This document shows positions 26,899 to 37,360 of a DNA stretch of 64,000 bases, in pieces. This stretch comes from Calditrichota bacterium (GTDB taxonomy: Bacteria > Calditrichota > Calditrichia > Calditrichales > Calditrichaceae). The notes beneath the pieces were generated by a model. That model was not told the DNA's origin and searched no databases. It saw only the letters and a list, made by a program, of their open reading frames with translations. The stretch is from assembly GCA_003854985.1 (NCBI GenBank), contig RQOG01000116.1, positions 1 through 64,000 of the forward strand, given 5' to 3'. The first letter of the stretch is position 1. Each line of letters opens with the position of its first letter. The position numbers and the translations under genes were made by a program.

Positions 26899-27752
26899 GT
26901 TTCTGGTTTAGTTTAAGAGAAGGAATAAAGGGCCTGGGAAGGGCGAAGCTTGCCTCTTTAATTACAATATCCTCTACAAGTTTTGCATTGTTTCTCGTAG
27001 GCTTGTTCATTAATTTTTCAGTAAATGTAAACTACTTGATTGATGATTTCCGTTCAAGAATAGAACTCGAAATCTTTCTGGAAGCAGATATTCAGAACCA
27101 GGCCGGTATAGAAATCAGTAAAAGAATAGCCGCCCTGGAAAGCGTTGGTGAAGTTACATTTATCTCAAAAGAAGAAGCGGCCAAACGATTTGAAGAAGAA
27201 TTTGGCCGCAGTGTATACGATGTTTTGGATACTAATCCTCTGCCTTCTTCTGTAATTGTAAAAATGAAAACCGGATTTCAGACACTTGAACACATCACCG
27301 GGCTGGCTAACAAAATTTATTTAATCGATGGTGTAAGCGATATTGTATATCAACGCAATTTTATTCTGCTGATCACACGCTATATAAATATTGTTTATTT
27401 AATTGGAATCAGTTCGGGCGTTCTTTTAATTTTTATCGCCGTAGTTCTGTTGTATAATACAATCCGGCTTACAATCCTGGCACGCAGCGATATCATTGAA
27501 ATTATGAAACTTGTAGGCGCTACAAAATCTTTTGTACGCCGCCCATTCCTGATTGAGGGATTCATACAGGGCGCTTCAGGCGCTGTAATTTCCGGTTTAA
27601 TGCTTTATGGACTTATGTTATTAATCAGAAAATTCTTTTATGCCGGATTAATTGATTCTTTGGAAATATATGGTTCGCTGCTCTTATTGGGTACAGTTAT
27701 TGGCGTCATTTCAAGCAAACTGAGCATCAGCCGGTATCTGCAGGAAATCTGA
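26895..27752 (+). CDS. ftsX: Cell division permease-like protein FtsX
   Basis: A 285-residue protein with four membrane helices (about 21-42, 168-190, 220-240 and 255-275) and an extracytoplasmic domain between the first two ('LEIFLEADIQ...' and 'FISKEEAAKRFEEEFG'). That domain is where FtsX engages murein hydrolase regulators. The C-terminal FtsX domain carries the family pattern 'RSDIIEIMKLVGATKSFVRRPFL'. Cotranscribed with ftsE and possibly with the cyclophilin gene upstream. Confidence 0.92.
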   Translation: MSFWFSLREGIKGLGRAKLASLITISSTSFALFLVGLFINFSVNVNYLIDDFRSRIELEIFLEADIQNQAGIEISKRIAALESVGEVTFISKEEAAKRFEEEFGRSVYDVLDTNPLPSSVIVKMKTGFQTLEHITGLANKIYLIDGVSDIVYQRNFILLITRYINIVYLIGISSGVLLIFIAVVLLYNTIRLTILARSDIIEIMKLVGATKSFVRRPFLIEGFIQGASGAVISGLMLYGLMLLIRKFFYAGLIDSLEIYGSLLLLGTVIGVISSKLSISRYLQEI

Positions 27753-27780
27753 AGTAATTTTTTTACTTTACCTCATCCGG

Positions 27781-27801
27781 TTATGCACCGGAACTGCATA
27801 A
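27781..27801. repeat. Exact inverted repeat between ftsX and hrcA
   Basis: TTATGCA (27781-27787), seven bases, then TGCATAA (27795-27801). It lies about 50 bases upstream of the candidate hrcA promoter and lacks a following T run, so an operator or weak hairpin fits better than a terminator. It is not a CIRCE sequence. Confidence 0.4.
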
Positions 27802-27852
27802 ATATTTTATGGTTTAATCAATGTAACTTTAAATCCGGATGAATTATCAAAC

Positions 27853-27882
27853 TTGACATAAGGGCGAATAAAAAATTATATT
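27853..27882 (+). promoter_or_regulatory. Candidate promoter of the hrcA-grpE-dnaJ operon
   Basis: TTGACA at 27853-27858 and TATATT at 27877-27882 with an 18-base spacer, about 25 bases before the hrcA start. No CIRCE operator (TTAGCACTC-N9-GAGTGCTAA) is visible in the gap 27753-27907. Confidence 0.5.
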
Positions 27883-27907
27883 TAAAAGTTAAAAAATAAA
27901 AAACAAT

Positions 27908-28936
27908 ATGGTTGAAAGTATTACATACAGAGAAAAATCGATATTAAAAGAGCTGATACACAAATACATCTTAACAGCTAATCCGGTGGGTTCAAACCAA
28001 ATAGCGCTGAATGGTGATATTGGTTTAAAATCTGCTTCTGTAAGAAGAATTATGTCCGGATTGGAAGAAAAAGGATTTGTTTTTCAGCCCCATACTTCTG
28101 CCGGACGCGTTCCAACTACCGCTGGTTATCGGTTATATGTGAATGAATTAATGACAATGGATAAAATTAATCCTGAAAACGAAAACGAAATTCTGGATTC
28201 TATTGAAAGCAGTGACGGTGATTTTACTCTGTTAATGAAAAGTATAGCCGGTGTGCTTGCCAGGCTGAGCAGTCAGCTCGGTGTTATTGTTTCGCCAAAA
28301 TTTGAGCAGGGTGTTTTTGAAAAAATACACATTATTCCTGTTTCGTCCGATAAATATATGATTGTAATATCTGTAAAAGACGGCCAGGTAAAAACAATTA
28401 TCATTGAACACAGGCAGAGAATAAATCAAAGCGCTATAAAACGAACAGTTAACAAAATTAACCAAAGGCTGCATGGAAAAACTTTAATGGAAATTAAAAA
28501 TCATTTCCCGGATGTCATGTCCGATCTGAAAAATGAAGAAAGCGGACTGGTGAGATTGTTTTCTGAAACAGCAGAAAAGCTATTTGATTTCAAGCGGTAT
28601 GATAATTATACCATAAACGGCACATCAAATATTCTTCAGAAACCGGAATTCATTAACAGCGAGCAGATATCAACCTTAATTGAATTGTTGGAAGATAAAA
28701 ATATAATAATTCATTTTATGGGCGAGCGGGAAACGCCACCCGGTATTAAAGTGACTATTGGCGATGAGCATTTGAGATCGGAAATTAAGGAATGCAGCGT
28801 AATAACATCCACTTATAGAATTGGCGGGATTTCAGGCATACTGGGTATAATTGGTCCAACCAGAATGCCCTATCAAAAAATGATTCCGCTGATTCAGTTT
28901 ACCGCTGATGCAATTACAAGTTCGTTAAATTCTTAA
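27908..28936 (+). CDS. hrcA: Heat-shock repressor HrcA
   Basis: A 342-residue repressor of heat-shock genes. The N-terminal winged helix (residues about 1-75) includes 'ILKELIHKYILTANPVGS' and 'SASVRRIMSGLEEKGFVFQPHTSAGRVPTTAGYRLYV', both diagnostic. The rest is the GAF-like and dimerisation region, with the conserved end 'GILGIIGPTRMPYQKMIPLI'. HrcA normally binds CIRCE operators with help from GroEL. No CIRCE site is visible before this gene, so it may bind a diverged operator. First gene of hrcA-grpE-dnaJ; no clear ribosome binding site. Confidence 0.95.
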   Translation: MVESITYREKSILKELIHKYILTANPVGSNQIALNGDIGLKSASVRRIMSGLEEKGFVFQPHTSAGRVPTTAGYRLYVNELMTMDKINPENENEILDSIESSDGDFTLLMKSIAGVLARLSSQLGVIVSPKFEQGVFEKIHIIPVSSDKYMIVISVKDGQVKTIIIEHRQRINQSAIKRTVNKINQRLHGKTLMEIKNHFPDVMSDLKNEESGLVRLFSETAEKLFDFKRYDNYTINGTSNILQKPEFINSEQISTLIELLEDKNIIIHFMGERETPPGIKVTIGDEHLRSEIKECSVITSTYRIGGISGILGIIGPTRMPYQKMIPLIQFTADAITSSLNS

Positions 28937-28972
28937 ATTGTATTATATAATTAGTATACCAGGAGATGATAA

Positions 28973-29539
28973 ATGACTGAACAGCAAAAGAAAAATGATA
29001 AACAGGATATAGAGGATAAGCCGGAAGAAAAAAAACATATAAAAACAAAACCCGTTAAAAATTCAGATAAACAAAAAATCGCCAGCCTGGAAGCTGAAAT
29101 TGAATCTCTAACGAAAGAAAAGGACAGTCTCAAGGATCAGCTTCTAAGGAAAATGGCAGAATTTGAAAATTATAAAAGACGTTCCGAAAAAGAATTTTTA
29201 TCTGTTCTGGAAAACGCCAATGAAAATCTGATTACGGAAATTTTACCGGTCTTGGATGATTTTGAAAGATCATTAGAACATTTTAAAAATTCCGATAATC
29301 AGAAATCCCTGGTGGAAGGCGTTGAATTGATTTATAAGAAATTAATTTCTATTCTTGAAAAAAAGGGCATGAAGCCAATGGAAACCATTGGAAAAGAATT
29401 TGATCCCGAAATGCATCAGGTCTTAATGCAGGTGGACTCGGATAAATTTAAAAGCGGTTACATCGTCGATGAGCATTTAAAAGGCTATTTGTTAAACGAT
29501 AAGGTAATAAGACATGCCCAAGTACTCGTTAGTAAGTAG
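28973..29539 (+). CDS. grpE: Nucleotide exchange factor GrpE
   Basis: A 188-residue GrpE: a charged, Lys/Glu-rich N-terminal coiled coil of about 90 residues, then the conserved '[16 protein letters not shown]', '[13 protein letters not shown]' and '[13 protein letters not shown]' blocks of the DnaK-binding beta domain. It releases ADP from DnaK. An AGGAG precedes the ATG. Gap of 36 bases from hrcA and 8 bases to dnaJ. Confidence 0.95.
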   Translation: MTEQQKKNDKQDIEDKPEEKKHIKTKPVKNSDKQKIASLEAEIESLTKEKDSLKDQLLRKMAEFENYKRRSEKEFLSVLENANENLITEILPVLDDFERSLEHFKNSDNQKSLVEGVELIYKKLISILEKKGMKPMETIGKEFDPEMHQVLMQVDSDKFKSGYIVDEHLKGYLLNDKVIRHAQVLVSK

Positions 29540-29547
29540 GTGAATAT

Positions 29548-30699
29548 ATGACATCAAAAAAGGATTATTATGAAATTCTGGGCATAAGCAAAGATGTTTC
29601 GCCTGAAGAATTAAAAAAAGCATATAGAAAATTAGCTGTTAAATATCATCCGGATAAAAACCCCGGAGATAAGGAAGCCGAAGCAAAGTTTAAAGAAATT
29701 GCCGAAGCCTATGCTGTATTGAATGATCCGCAAAAACGTCAACAATACGACCGGTTTGGGCATGCTGGCCCCGGCGGCGGAGGATTTGGCGGATTCGATT
29801 TTGGCGGATTTGATATTTCGGACGCCTTACGCCAGTTTATGGAGCAGGGATTTGGCTTTGGGGATTTTTTTGGCGGCAGCGGAGGCGGTGGACGGCGGAG
29901 AAGCAGCCGGAGAGGGTCCGATTTGCAGGTTAAACTACGCTTAACATTAGAAGAAATTGCTACCGGTGTAAAAAAGAAAATCAAAATAAAAAAACAGGTA
30001 GCCTGCCAGGAGTGTAATGGCACCGGTTCGGCCAAATACAGCAGAACTATGAGCTGCCCTACATGTCACGGTACAGGAGAAATCAGACAGGTCTCTAATT
30101 CAATATTCGGACAAATGATTAATGTAACCACTTGTCCACGTTGCCGCGGTGAAGGCCAGATTATAGAAAATCCCTGCCGTTCATGTCATGGAGAAGGACG
30201 CGTAAGCGATTCAAAATTAATTGAAATTAATGTTCCTGCCGGCGTTTCATCCGGGAATTATATTCCTTTGGAGGGAGAGGGAAACATCGGTATCAGAGGC
30301 GGTAGTCCCGGCGATTTGATTGTGTATATTGAGGAAATCAAGCATTCGATTTTCGAACGTAGAGGCGATGATGTAATTATGGTATTACCCGTCAGCTTCC
30401 CGAAAGCCGCTTTGGGAGGATCTGTGGAAGTACCCACACTTACCGGCAAGGTCAAATTAAATATTGCGGCCGGTACTCAGTCCGGGAAAATATTACGACT
30501 GCGGGGTAAAGGCATTCCGCATCTTCATGGCCCGGGAATAGGTGATCAACTGGTTCAAATTCAAATTTATGTACCAACAACATTGTCATCAGAGGAAAAG
30601 AAAATTTTAAACCAGTTGGCTGAAAGAGAAAATTTTGAACCCGGGGAAGACGGACACATGAATATTTTTGAAAAGTTTAAACAGGCATTAAATATTTGA
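29548..30699 (+). CDS. dnaJ: Chaperone DnaJ
   Basis: A 383-residue type I J-protein: J domain at 1-70 with the HPD motif (KYHPDKNPG), a Gly/Phe-rich linker at about 72-118, four zinc motifs ([32 protein letters not shown]) at about 150-215, and the C-terminal client-binding domains. It delivers clients to DnaK and stimulates its ATPase. dnaK itself is not in this operon or window. The operon ends at the strong terminator 5 bases after its stop. Confidence 0.97.
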   Translation: MTSKKDYYEILGISKDVSPEELKKAYRKLAVKYHPDKNPGDKEAEAKFKEIAEAYAVLNDPQKRQQYDRFGHAGPGGGGFGGFDFGGFDISDALRQFMEQGFGFGDFFGGSGGGGRRRSSRRGSDLQVKLRLTLEEIATGVKKKIKIKKQVACQECNGTGSAKYSRTMSCPTCHGTGEIRQVSNSIFGQMINVTTCPRCRGEGQIIENPCRSCHGEGRVSDSKLIEINVPAGVSSGNYIPLEGEGNIGIRGGSPGDLIVYIEEIKHSIFERRGDDVIMVLPVSFPKAALGGSVEVPTLTGKVKLNIAAGTQSGKILRLRGKGIPHLHGPGIGDQLVQIQIYVPTTLSSEEKKILNQLAERENFEPGEDGHMNIFEKFKQALNI

Positions 30700-30703
30700 C
30701 CTT

Positions 30704-30731
30704 AAAGACTGCTCTGGGCAGTCTTTTTTTT
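30704..30731 (+). terminator. Rho-independent terminator after dnaJ
   Basis: A 9-bp perfect stem AAAGACTGC (30704-30712) / GCAGTCTTT (30718-30726), 5-base loop, followed by a T run to about 30731. Confidence 0.9.
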
Positions 30732-30819
30732 ATTTCTTTGCTATTACCAATTACCGGTATTATCTTTATCAACATAATCTATTCCTTCAACTATATCACA
30801 TAAAAAAGGGCGATTTCTT

Positions 30820-31293
30820 ATGATTAGTCTGACTAATTCTGAGAAACGGGCGTTGATTATTGTAATTTCAGTAATTTTTTTGAGTATCCTGATCCAGTGG
30901 ATATTACCGCACGAGGTCAGATCCGACCTTTATGATTATACCTATCAGGACAGTCTGTTTACAGCGGCATCCCGTGATACTGTTCAAAATAAAACATATC
31001 AGGAGAAGAGCTCTGAAGAAAAGAAACAAAAGGATAATAAAAAAGCAGAGATAAAAAAGAAAACCTCCGCGTTAAAACCCTTTAATATAAATACGGCTAC
31101 TTATGATCAATTAATTCAGTTGCCCGGTATCGGTAAAGTAACCGCTAATGAAATTCTAAATTATCAGAAAGAATTCGGCCCTTTCAGAACTCTTGAAGAA
31201 TTAAAAAAAGTAAAACGAATTGGCCCTAAAACTCTGGAAAAAATCAGGCCATTTATTTATCTAAGCAACGATTCCACAAAAACTAAACACTAA
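30820..31293 (+). CDS. ComEA-like membrane-anchored helix-hairpin-helix protein
   Basis: A 157-residue protein with one N-terminal membrane helix (about 12-30), a Lys-rich linker (about 65-90) and a ComEA-type double helix-hairpin-helix domain: 'FNINTATYDQLIQLPGIGKVTANEIL' followed by 'FRTLEELKKVKRIGPKTLEKIRPFI'. ComEA proteins bind incoming DNA during natural transformation; small stand-alone members may have other roles. No other competence genes are adjacent. It overlaps the DJ-1 gene on the other strand by 4 bases. Confidence 0.85.
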   Translation: MISLTNSEKRALIIVISVIFLSILIQWILPHEVRSDLYDYTYQDSLFTAASRDTVQNKTYQEKSSEEKKQKDNKKAEIKKKTSALKPFNINTATYDQLIQLPGIGKVTANEILNYQKEFGPFRTLEELKKVKRIGPKTLEKIRPFIYLSNDSTKTKH

Positions 31294-31835
31294 GTATACA
31301 ATATACGTTTAGCGGTTTCTTCTGCCGTTTTTTTACCTATCAGTTTTGTAATTATTTCCAAAGAAAAATCAATAGCCGTTCCAACGCCTCTGCCCGTAAT
31401 AACGCAGCCATCCGTGACAACCGGTTGTTTTAAGTATATGCTGTCTATGAACACATGTTCTTCGCTGGGATAACTGGTTAATTTCAGCCCTTTGGCAATA
31501 CCTGCTTCGTAAAGAATAATTGGTGCTGCACAGATGGCTGCAATCCATTTTTTTGATTCAAACCTTTGTTTAATCCAGGACAGTATCAATGGATCCTTTT
31601 TCATATTATTAGTTCCCGGCTGTCCGCCCGGTAAAATTAATATATCAAATTTCATTTGATCACAATCCTTATAGAATTCATCCGCTTTAACACTTATCTG
31701 ATGCGATCCGGTTATCAGGTTTGTGTCCAAACCGGCAGTGGTCACCTCTATCGAGGCACGACGTAATAAATCAATTACGGTTATAGCTTCAATTTCCTCA
31801 AAGCCCGGTGATAAAAGAATTAAAGCGCTGGCCAT
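31290..31835 (-). CDS. DJ-1/PfpI family protein
   Basis: A 181-residue protein of the DJ-1 branch. The nucleophile elbow AAICAAPIIL holds the reactive Cys, and the partner Glu is in FEEIEAI near residue 16. Also visible are ILPGGQPGTNNM and the 'TGRGVGTAIDFSLEII' C-terminal block, all typical of YajL/DJ-1. Members act against carbonyl or oxidative damage; the exact activity is debated. A GGAG ribosome binding site precedes its ATG. It is divergent from lpxH with about 130 bases between. Confidence 0.9.
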   Translation of the reverse strand: MASALILLSPGFEEIEAITVIDLLRRASIEVTTAGLDTNLITGSHQISVKADEFYKDCDQMKFDILILPGGQPGTNNMKKDPLILSWIKQRFESKKWIAAICAAPIILYEAGIAKGLKLTSYPSEEHVFIDSIYLKQPVVTDGCVITGRGVGTAIDFSLEIITKLIGKKTAEETAKRILYT

Positions 31836-31966
31836 TTTTTTAACTCCTTTTTTTAATAAAAATAACTTGTTGAAAAAATGATTTCAACCGTATCGTAATG
31901 AATTTTAAAATACATTGCTTTGTATCCGGGATGTTTTTATTTTAATTCATAAACACAGGATGCAAA

Positions 31967-32695
31967 ATGATAAAGGCATACTTTATTTCAGATTTACATA
32001 TCGGCGCCGAAGCAAATTCAAAGGAACAAGAAAGGCAAAAGAAAATTTTACATTTTCTGGAAATGATCGCAATAGATGCAAGTCATCTTTGCATTGTGGG
32101 CGATCTGTTTGATTTCTGGTTTGAATACAAATATGTTGTGCCAAAAAAATACTTTGATTTCCTGTATGTCTTGAAAAAACTTGTCCAAAGTGGCGTGGAA
32201 ATACATTATTTAACAGGGAACCATGATTTTTATTTAGGACATTTTCTGGATGAATATATCGGAATAAAAACATGGCCAAATGACTGCAAACTTGAAATAG
32301 GAGGAAAAAAGTTCTATCTGTTTCATGGGGATGGGGTTGCAAGCCGGGATGTGGGTTATCGCATTTTAAAGAAAATTTTGAGGAATAAACTGAATCTAAA
32401 ATTATATCGCTGGCTTCATCCAGACCTTGGAATTCCCTTTGCGCGCGTGATTTCAGGATCAAGCCGTAAGTATACCAAGAAAAAAAACCTGCAGGATGAA
32501 ATGGATTATAAAAATTTTGCAGAATCCCGTTTCAGGGAGGGCTTTGATTATGTATTAATGGGACACCGGCATATGCCTTTGGAGCACAAGGTTGGAAATA
32601 GCAAATATATAAATTTAGGTGATTGGCTGGATAATTTTACTTATGCTGTATTTGATGGCATTGATTTAGAACTAAAATATTATAACCGTGAATAA
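31967..32695 (+). CDS. lpxH: UDP-2,3-diacylglucosamine diphosphatase, LpxH-like
   Basis: A 242-residue metallophosphoesterase with the full set of metal motifs: SDLHIG, GDLFDFWFEY, GNHDFYLG, FHGDG and GHRHMP. The 'FDFWFEY' and 'YINLGDW' blocks are those of LpxH, which cleaves UDP-diacylglucosamine in lipid A synthesis at the inner membrane. Its presence supports an outer membrane with lipopolysaccharide. It stands alone between the DJ-1 gene and the dnaN operon. Confidence 0.88.
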   Translation: MIKAYFISDLHIGAEANSKEQERQKKILHFLEMIAIDASHLCIVGDLFDFWFEYKYVVPKKYFDFLYVLKKLVQSGVEIHYLTGNHDFYLGHFLDEYIGIKTWPNDCKLEIGGKKFYLFHGDGVASRDVGYRILKKILRNKLNLKLYRWLHPDLGIPFARVISGSSRKYTKKKNLQDEMDYKNFAESRFREGFDYVLMGHRHMPLEHKVGNSKYINLGDWLDNFTYAVFDGIDLELKYYNRE

Positions 32696-32836
32696 TCATT
32701 ATATTACTTGTATAAAATTAAATTCAAGTCATTTGTATCAGCGCATATAGAGCACAATTAGATTGTTTGAAAGATTTTGTCTTAAAAATCTATCTAAATT
32801 ATAGGAATTTTAAATAGTTACATACATTAATTTCCC

Positions 32837-32877
32837 TTGAAAGTTCAATATAATTTTAGTAACTTTGAAAGTTTAAT
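32837..32877 (+). repeat. Direct repeat upstream of dnaN
   Basis: TTGAAAGTTCAAT (32837-32849) and TTGAAAGTTTAAT (32865-32877) differ at one base and start 28 bases apart, just before the dnaN ribosome binding site. A TATAAT occurs at 32849-32854. Possible binding sites for a regulator of the replication operon. The remaining gap from 32696 is AT-rich without DnaA boxes that I can see. Confidence 0.35.
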
Positions 32878-32896
32878 TTATATATTTGGAGGCGTA

Positions 32897-34012
32897 ATGG
32901 AATTCACCATTTCCCGTAATAATTTTTATCATACACTGCAGAAAGTGATTAATGTAATTCCAGCAAAATCTACTGTAGATATTCTGTACAATGTTCTGTT
33001 AATTGCCGAAGAAAATCAGTTGCGTATTATTGCAACAGACTTAGAGATTACGCAAATCGCCTGGTCTGAATGCAAAATCATTAAAGAAAGTTCCGTTACG
33101 GTACCCGGTAAATTATTGCTGGATATTATTCGGGAGATGCCTGATATTGAGCTCAACTTCGCAGTAGATAATAACCTGAAAATTATCATCAGATCGGAAC
33201 TTGGTGAATATAAATTATCCGGACAAAGTAAAAATGAGTATCCAAGCGTACCATTGGTGGATTCGGAAGACAAACTGGCGCTTAAAAATGCCCTGCTTAA
33301 ACGAATGATCGAAAAAACAATTTTTGCATGTTCAACAGATAACCTGCGCCCTGCTTTGACAGGTGTTTTCTGCCAGATTTTCGAAGAAGAATACCGGATG
33401 ATTGCTACAGACGGACATAGACTGGTTAAAATAGTTAATAAAGATTTTCAGAATCCCGGATTCAGTCGTGAATTGATTATCCCGACAAAAGCCCTGAACT
33501 TTGTAGCCAGGAACCTGCCGGAAGAAGGAGAACATCAGATCGTTATTAGCGAAAGTCATGTTTTATTTGATTTACCGAATACAAAAATTTATTCCCGCAT
33601 CATCAAGGATCCTTTCCCGGATTATGAAAGGGTAATTCCGTCTGATTATTCTAAAATCATGCGTATCGCAAAGGACGACTTCGTTTCATCCGTGAAAAGG
33701 GTTTCGCTTTTTTCAAATCCTATGACCTATCAGGTGCGATTAAAAATCGATAATAACCAGGTTGCTGTTCATGCTCAGGATATAGATTTTGGCGGCGAAG
33801 CGCATGAAACTATTAACTGCTCCTATAATAGTGAACCGATTGAAATTGCCTATAATGCAAATTACCTGCTTGATCTGTTAAAACATGTCGACGCTGAATC
33901 AATCAGGTTCGAAATTGAAGATGCGGATGGTCCTGGTTTGATTTTCCCCGAAGATGGCAAACAGGATGAAGAATTACTTATGTTGATTATGCCGGTGAGA
34001 GTGACCGATTAA
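32897..34012 (+). CDS. dnaN: DNA polymerase III beta sliding clamp
   Basis: A 371-residue clamp with three related domains; recognisable blocks are 'MEFTISRNNFYHTLQKVINVIPAKS' style N-terminus (first 18 residues typical), 'LRPALTGVFCQI', 'ATDGHRLVK' and the end 'LIMPVRVTD'. It tethers polymerase III to DNA. An upstream ATG-like frame exists but ATG 32897 has GGAGG at 32888-32892. First gene of dnaN-recF-dciA-gyrB-gyrA-rex; three bases separate it from recF. dnaA is not adjacent. Confidence 0.96.
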   Translation: MEFTISRNNFYHTLQKVINVIPAKSTVDILYNVLLIAEENQLRIIATDLEITQIAWSECKIIKESSVTVPGKLLLDIIREMPDIELNFAVDNNLKIIIRSELGEYKLSGQSKNEYPSVPLVDSEDKLALKNALLKRMIEKTIFACSTDNLRPALTGVFCQIFEEEYRMIATDGHRLVKIVNKDFQNPGFSRELIIPTKALNFVARNLPEEGEHQIVISESHVLFDLPNTKIYSRIIKDPFPDYERVIPSDYSKIMRIAKDDFVSSVKRVSLFSNPMTYQVRLKIDNNQVAVHAQDIDFGGEAHETINCSYNSEPIEIAYNANYLLDLLKHVDAESIRFEIEDADGPGLIFPEDGKQDEELLMLIMPVRVTD

Positions 34013-34015
34013 AAA

Positions 34016-35134
34016 ATGCATCTTAAGCGCCTGAGCCTGGAGAATTTTCGTAACATAACGAAGGTGTCACTTGATTTTAATGAAGATATAAATTTAATAC
34101 ATGGAAAGAATGGTCAGGGAAAAACATCTATTTTGGAAGCAATTTATACTCTGGCTATAACCAAAAGCTTTAGAGCGAAGTCGGAAAATATTATTTTACA
34201 GAATGGTAAACCTCATTTAGAGATTAAGGGAAATATAATTTCATCCAATAAAGACGAATTTTCTATGCGTTTTTTTTATTCAGAGGAATCAGGGAAAAAT
34301 ATATTCCTTAATTCCAATAAAATAAATAAGTATTCCGAAATAATCGGTATGGTGCCCATTGTGCTTTTATCTTTGGAAGATCTCGAGTTAATGTTCGGCA
34401 TGCCTGCCTATCGAAGAAAGTTTATGGATATATTGTTATCCCAGGTAAGTCCGTCTTATCTTGTTGCATTGCAGCGCTATAAACGCACCTTGGTTCAAAG
34501 GAATCGTCTCTTAACGTTGATCAATGAAAAAAATGAACCTAAAAATTCATTGGAACCCTGGGATGCGCAACTTATACAATATGCCGAAGAAATTACCTCA
34601 GCGCGATTCAACCTTGTTTTGTATTTAAAAGAAAGAATGGAGACATTTTACCATTTTATTTCTAACCATGAAGAAAAAATTGATGTTCATTACCGTTCAT
34701 CCATAATCCGGGACAGACAGGATGTTTCGGCTGATATGATCAGAACTTCTTATTCCGAAATTCTAATGAGTAAAATAGATGATGATATACGTCAAAAGAC
34801 AACCGGATACGGACCGCATCGGGATGACTTATTGTTTTTAAAGGATGGTTATCCCATGAAATCCCATGGCTCTCAGGGAGAGAATAAAACGCTTTTAATC
34901 GCCTTAAAATTTGTTGAGCGGGAATATGTAAGAAAAAGGCTTAACAAACAGCCTATAATGCTTCTTGATGATGTTTTTAGCGAGTTGGATGATAACAGAG
35001 TAGCGCATCTGGTTAACCATATTCATGATGAAGGCCAGTCTTTTATCACCACCACAAACCGGGATAAATTTTTAGATAAGAATTTGCCTGATATGAATTT
35101 TATCCAATTAGATAATGGAATGGTGGTAAACTAA
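34016..35134 (+). CDS. recF: Recombination and repair ATPase RecF
   Basis: A 372-residue RecF: 'LKRLSLENFRNI' start, Walker A GKNGQGKTSILEAIY, the 'TTGYGPHRDDL' and SHGSQGENKT signature, and Walker B PIMLLDDVFSELDD. It loads RecA at gaps with RecO and RecR. The dciA start overlaps its stop by one base, so translation is coupled. Confidence 0.96.
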   Translation: MHLKRLSLENFRNITKVSLDFNEDINLIHGKNGQGKTSILEAIYTLAITKSFRAKSENIILQNGKPHLEIKGNIISSNKDEFSMRFFYSEESGKNIFLNSNKINKYSEIIGMVPIVLLSLEDLELMFGMPAYRRKFMDILLSQVSPSYLVALQRYKRTLVQRNRLLTLINEKNEPKNSLEPWDAQLIQYAEEITSARFNLVLYLKERMETFYHFISNHEEKIDVHYRSSIIRDRQDVSADMIRTSYSEILMSKIDDDIRQKTTGYGPHRDDLLFLKDGYPMKSHGSQGENKTLLIALKFVEREYVRKRLNKQPIMLLDDVFSELDDNRVAHLVNHIHDEGQSFITTTNRDKFLDKNLPDMNFIQLDNGMVVN

Positions 35135-35418
35135 TGCCTGGTTTCGAACGAATCAGCACAGCGCTGCATAATATTTTAAAGAATTATCAGCTGGAGTCTG
35201 AATATCAGGAACAATTAATTATAAAGTATTGGGATCAGATGGTAGATCAAAGAATTACTTCGGTCGCCAGACCTGTATCTTTAAAAAATGGCGTATTGGA
35301 ATTACAGGCTCTTTCCGCATCCTGGAAAAAAGAATTAATAAACAATAAAGATAATTTATTAAAAATGATTAATGATTCCATTAATCAAATAAAAATAACA
35401 GAAATTAAACTGAAATAA
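35134..35418 (+). CDS. dciA: DciA (DUF721) replicative helicase operator
   Basis: A 94-residue DUF721 protein. The pattern 'YWDQMVDQRITSVARPVSLKNGVLELQALSASWKKEL' (family blocks W..MV..I, P..L.NGVL.L and S.SW..EL) is that of DciA, which helps load the DnaB helicase in bacteria without DnaC or DnaI. It sits between recF and gyrB, a common location for DUF721. Single-domain, cytoplasmic, no KH-like long extension. Confidence 0.85.
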   Translation: MPGFERISTALHNILKNYQLESEYQEQLIIKYWDQMVDQRITSVARPVSLKNGVLELQALSASWKKELINNKDNLLKMINDSINQIKITEIKLK

Positions 35419-35432
35419 TTATAACAAGGTGA

Positions 35433-37346
<1,914 letters not shown>

Positions 37347-37360
37347 GGATAATTAAAAAA

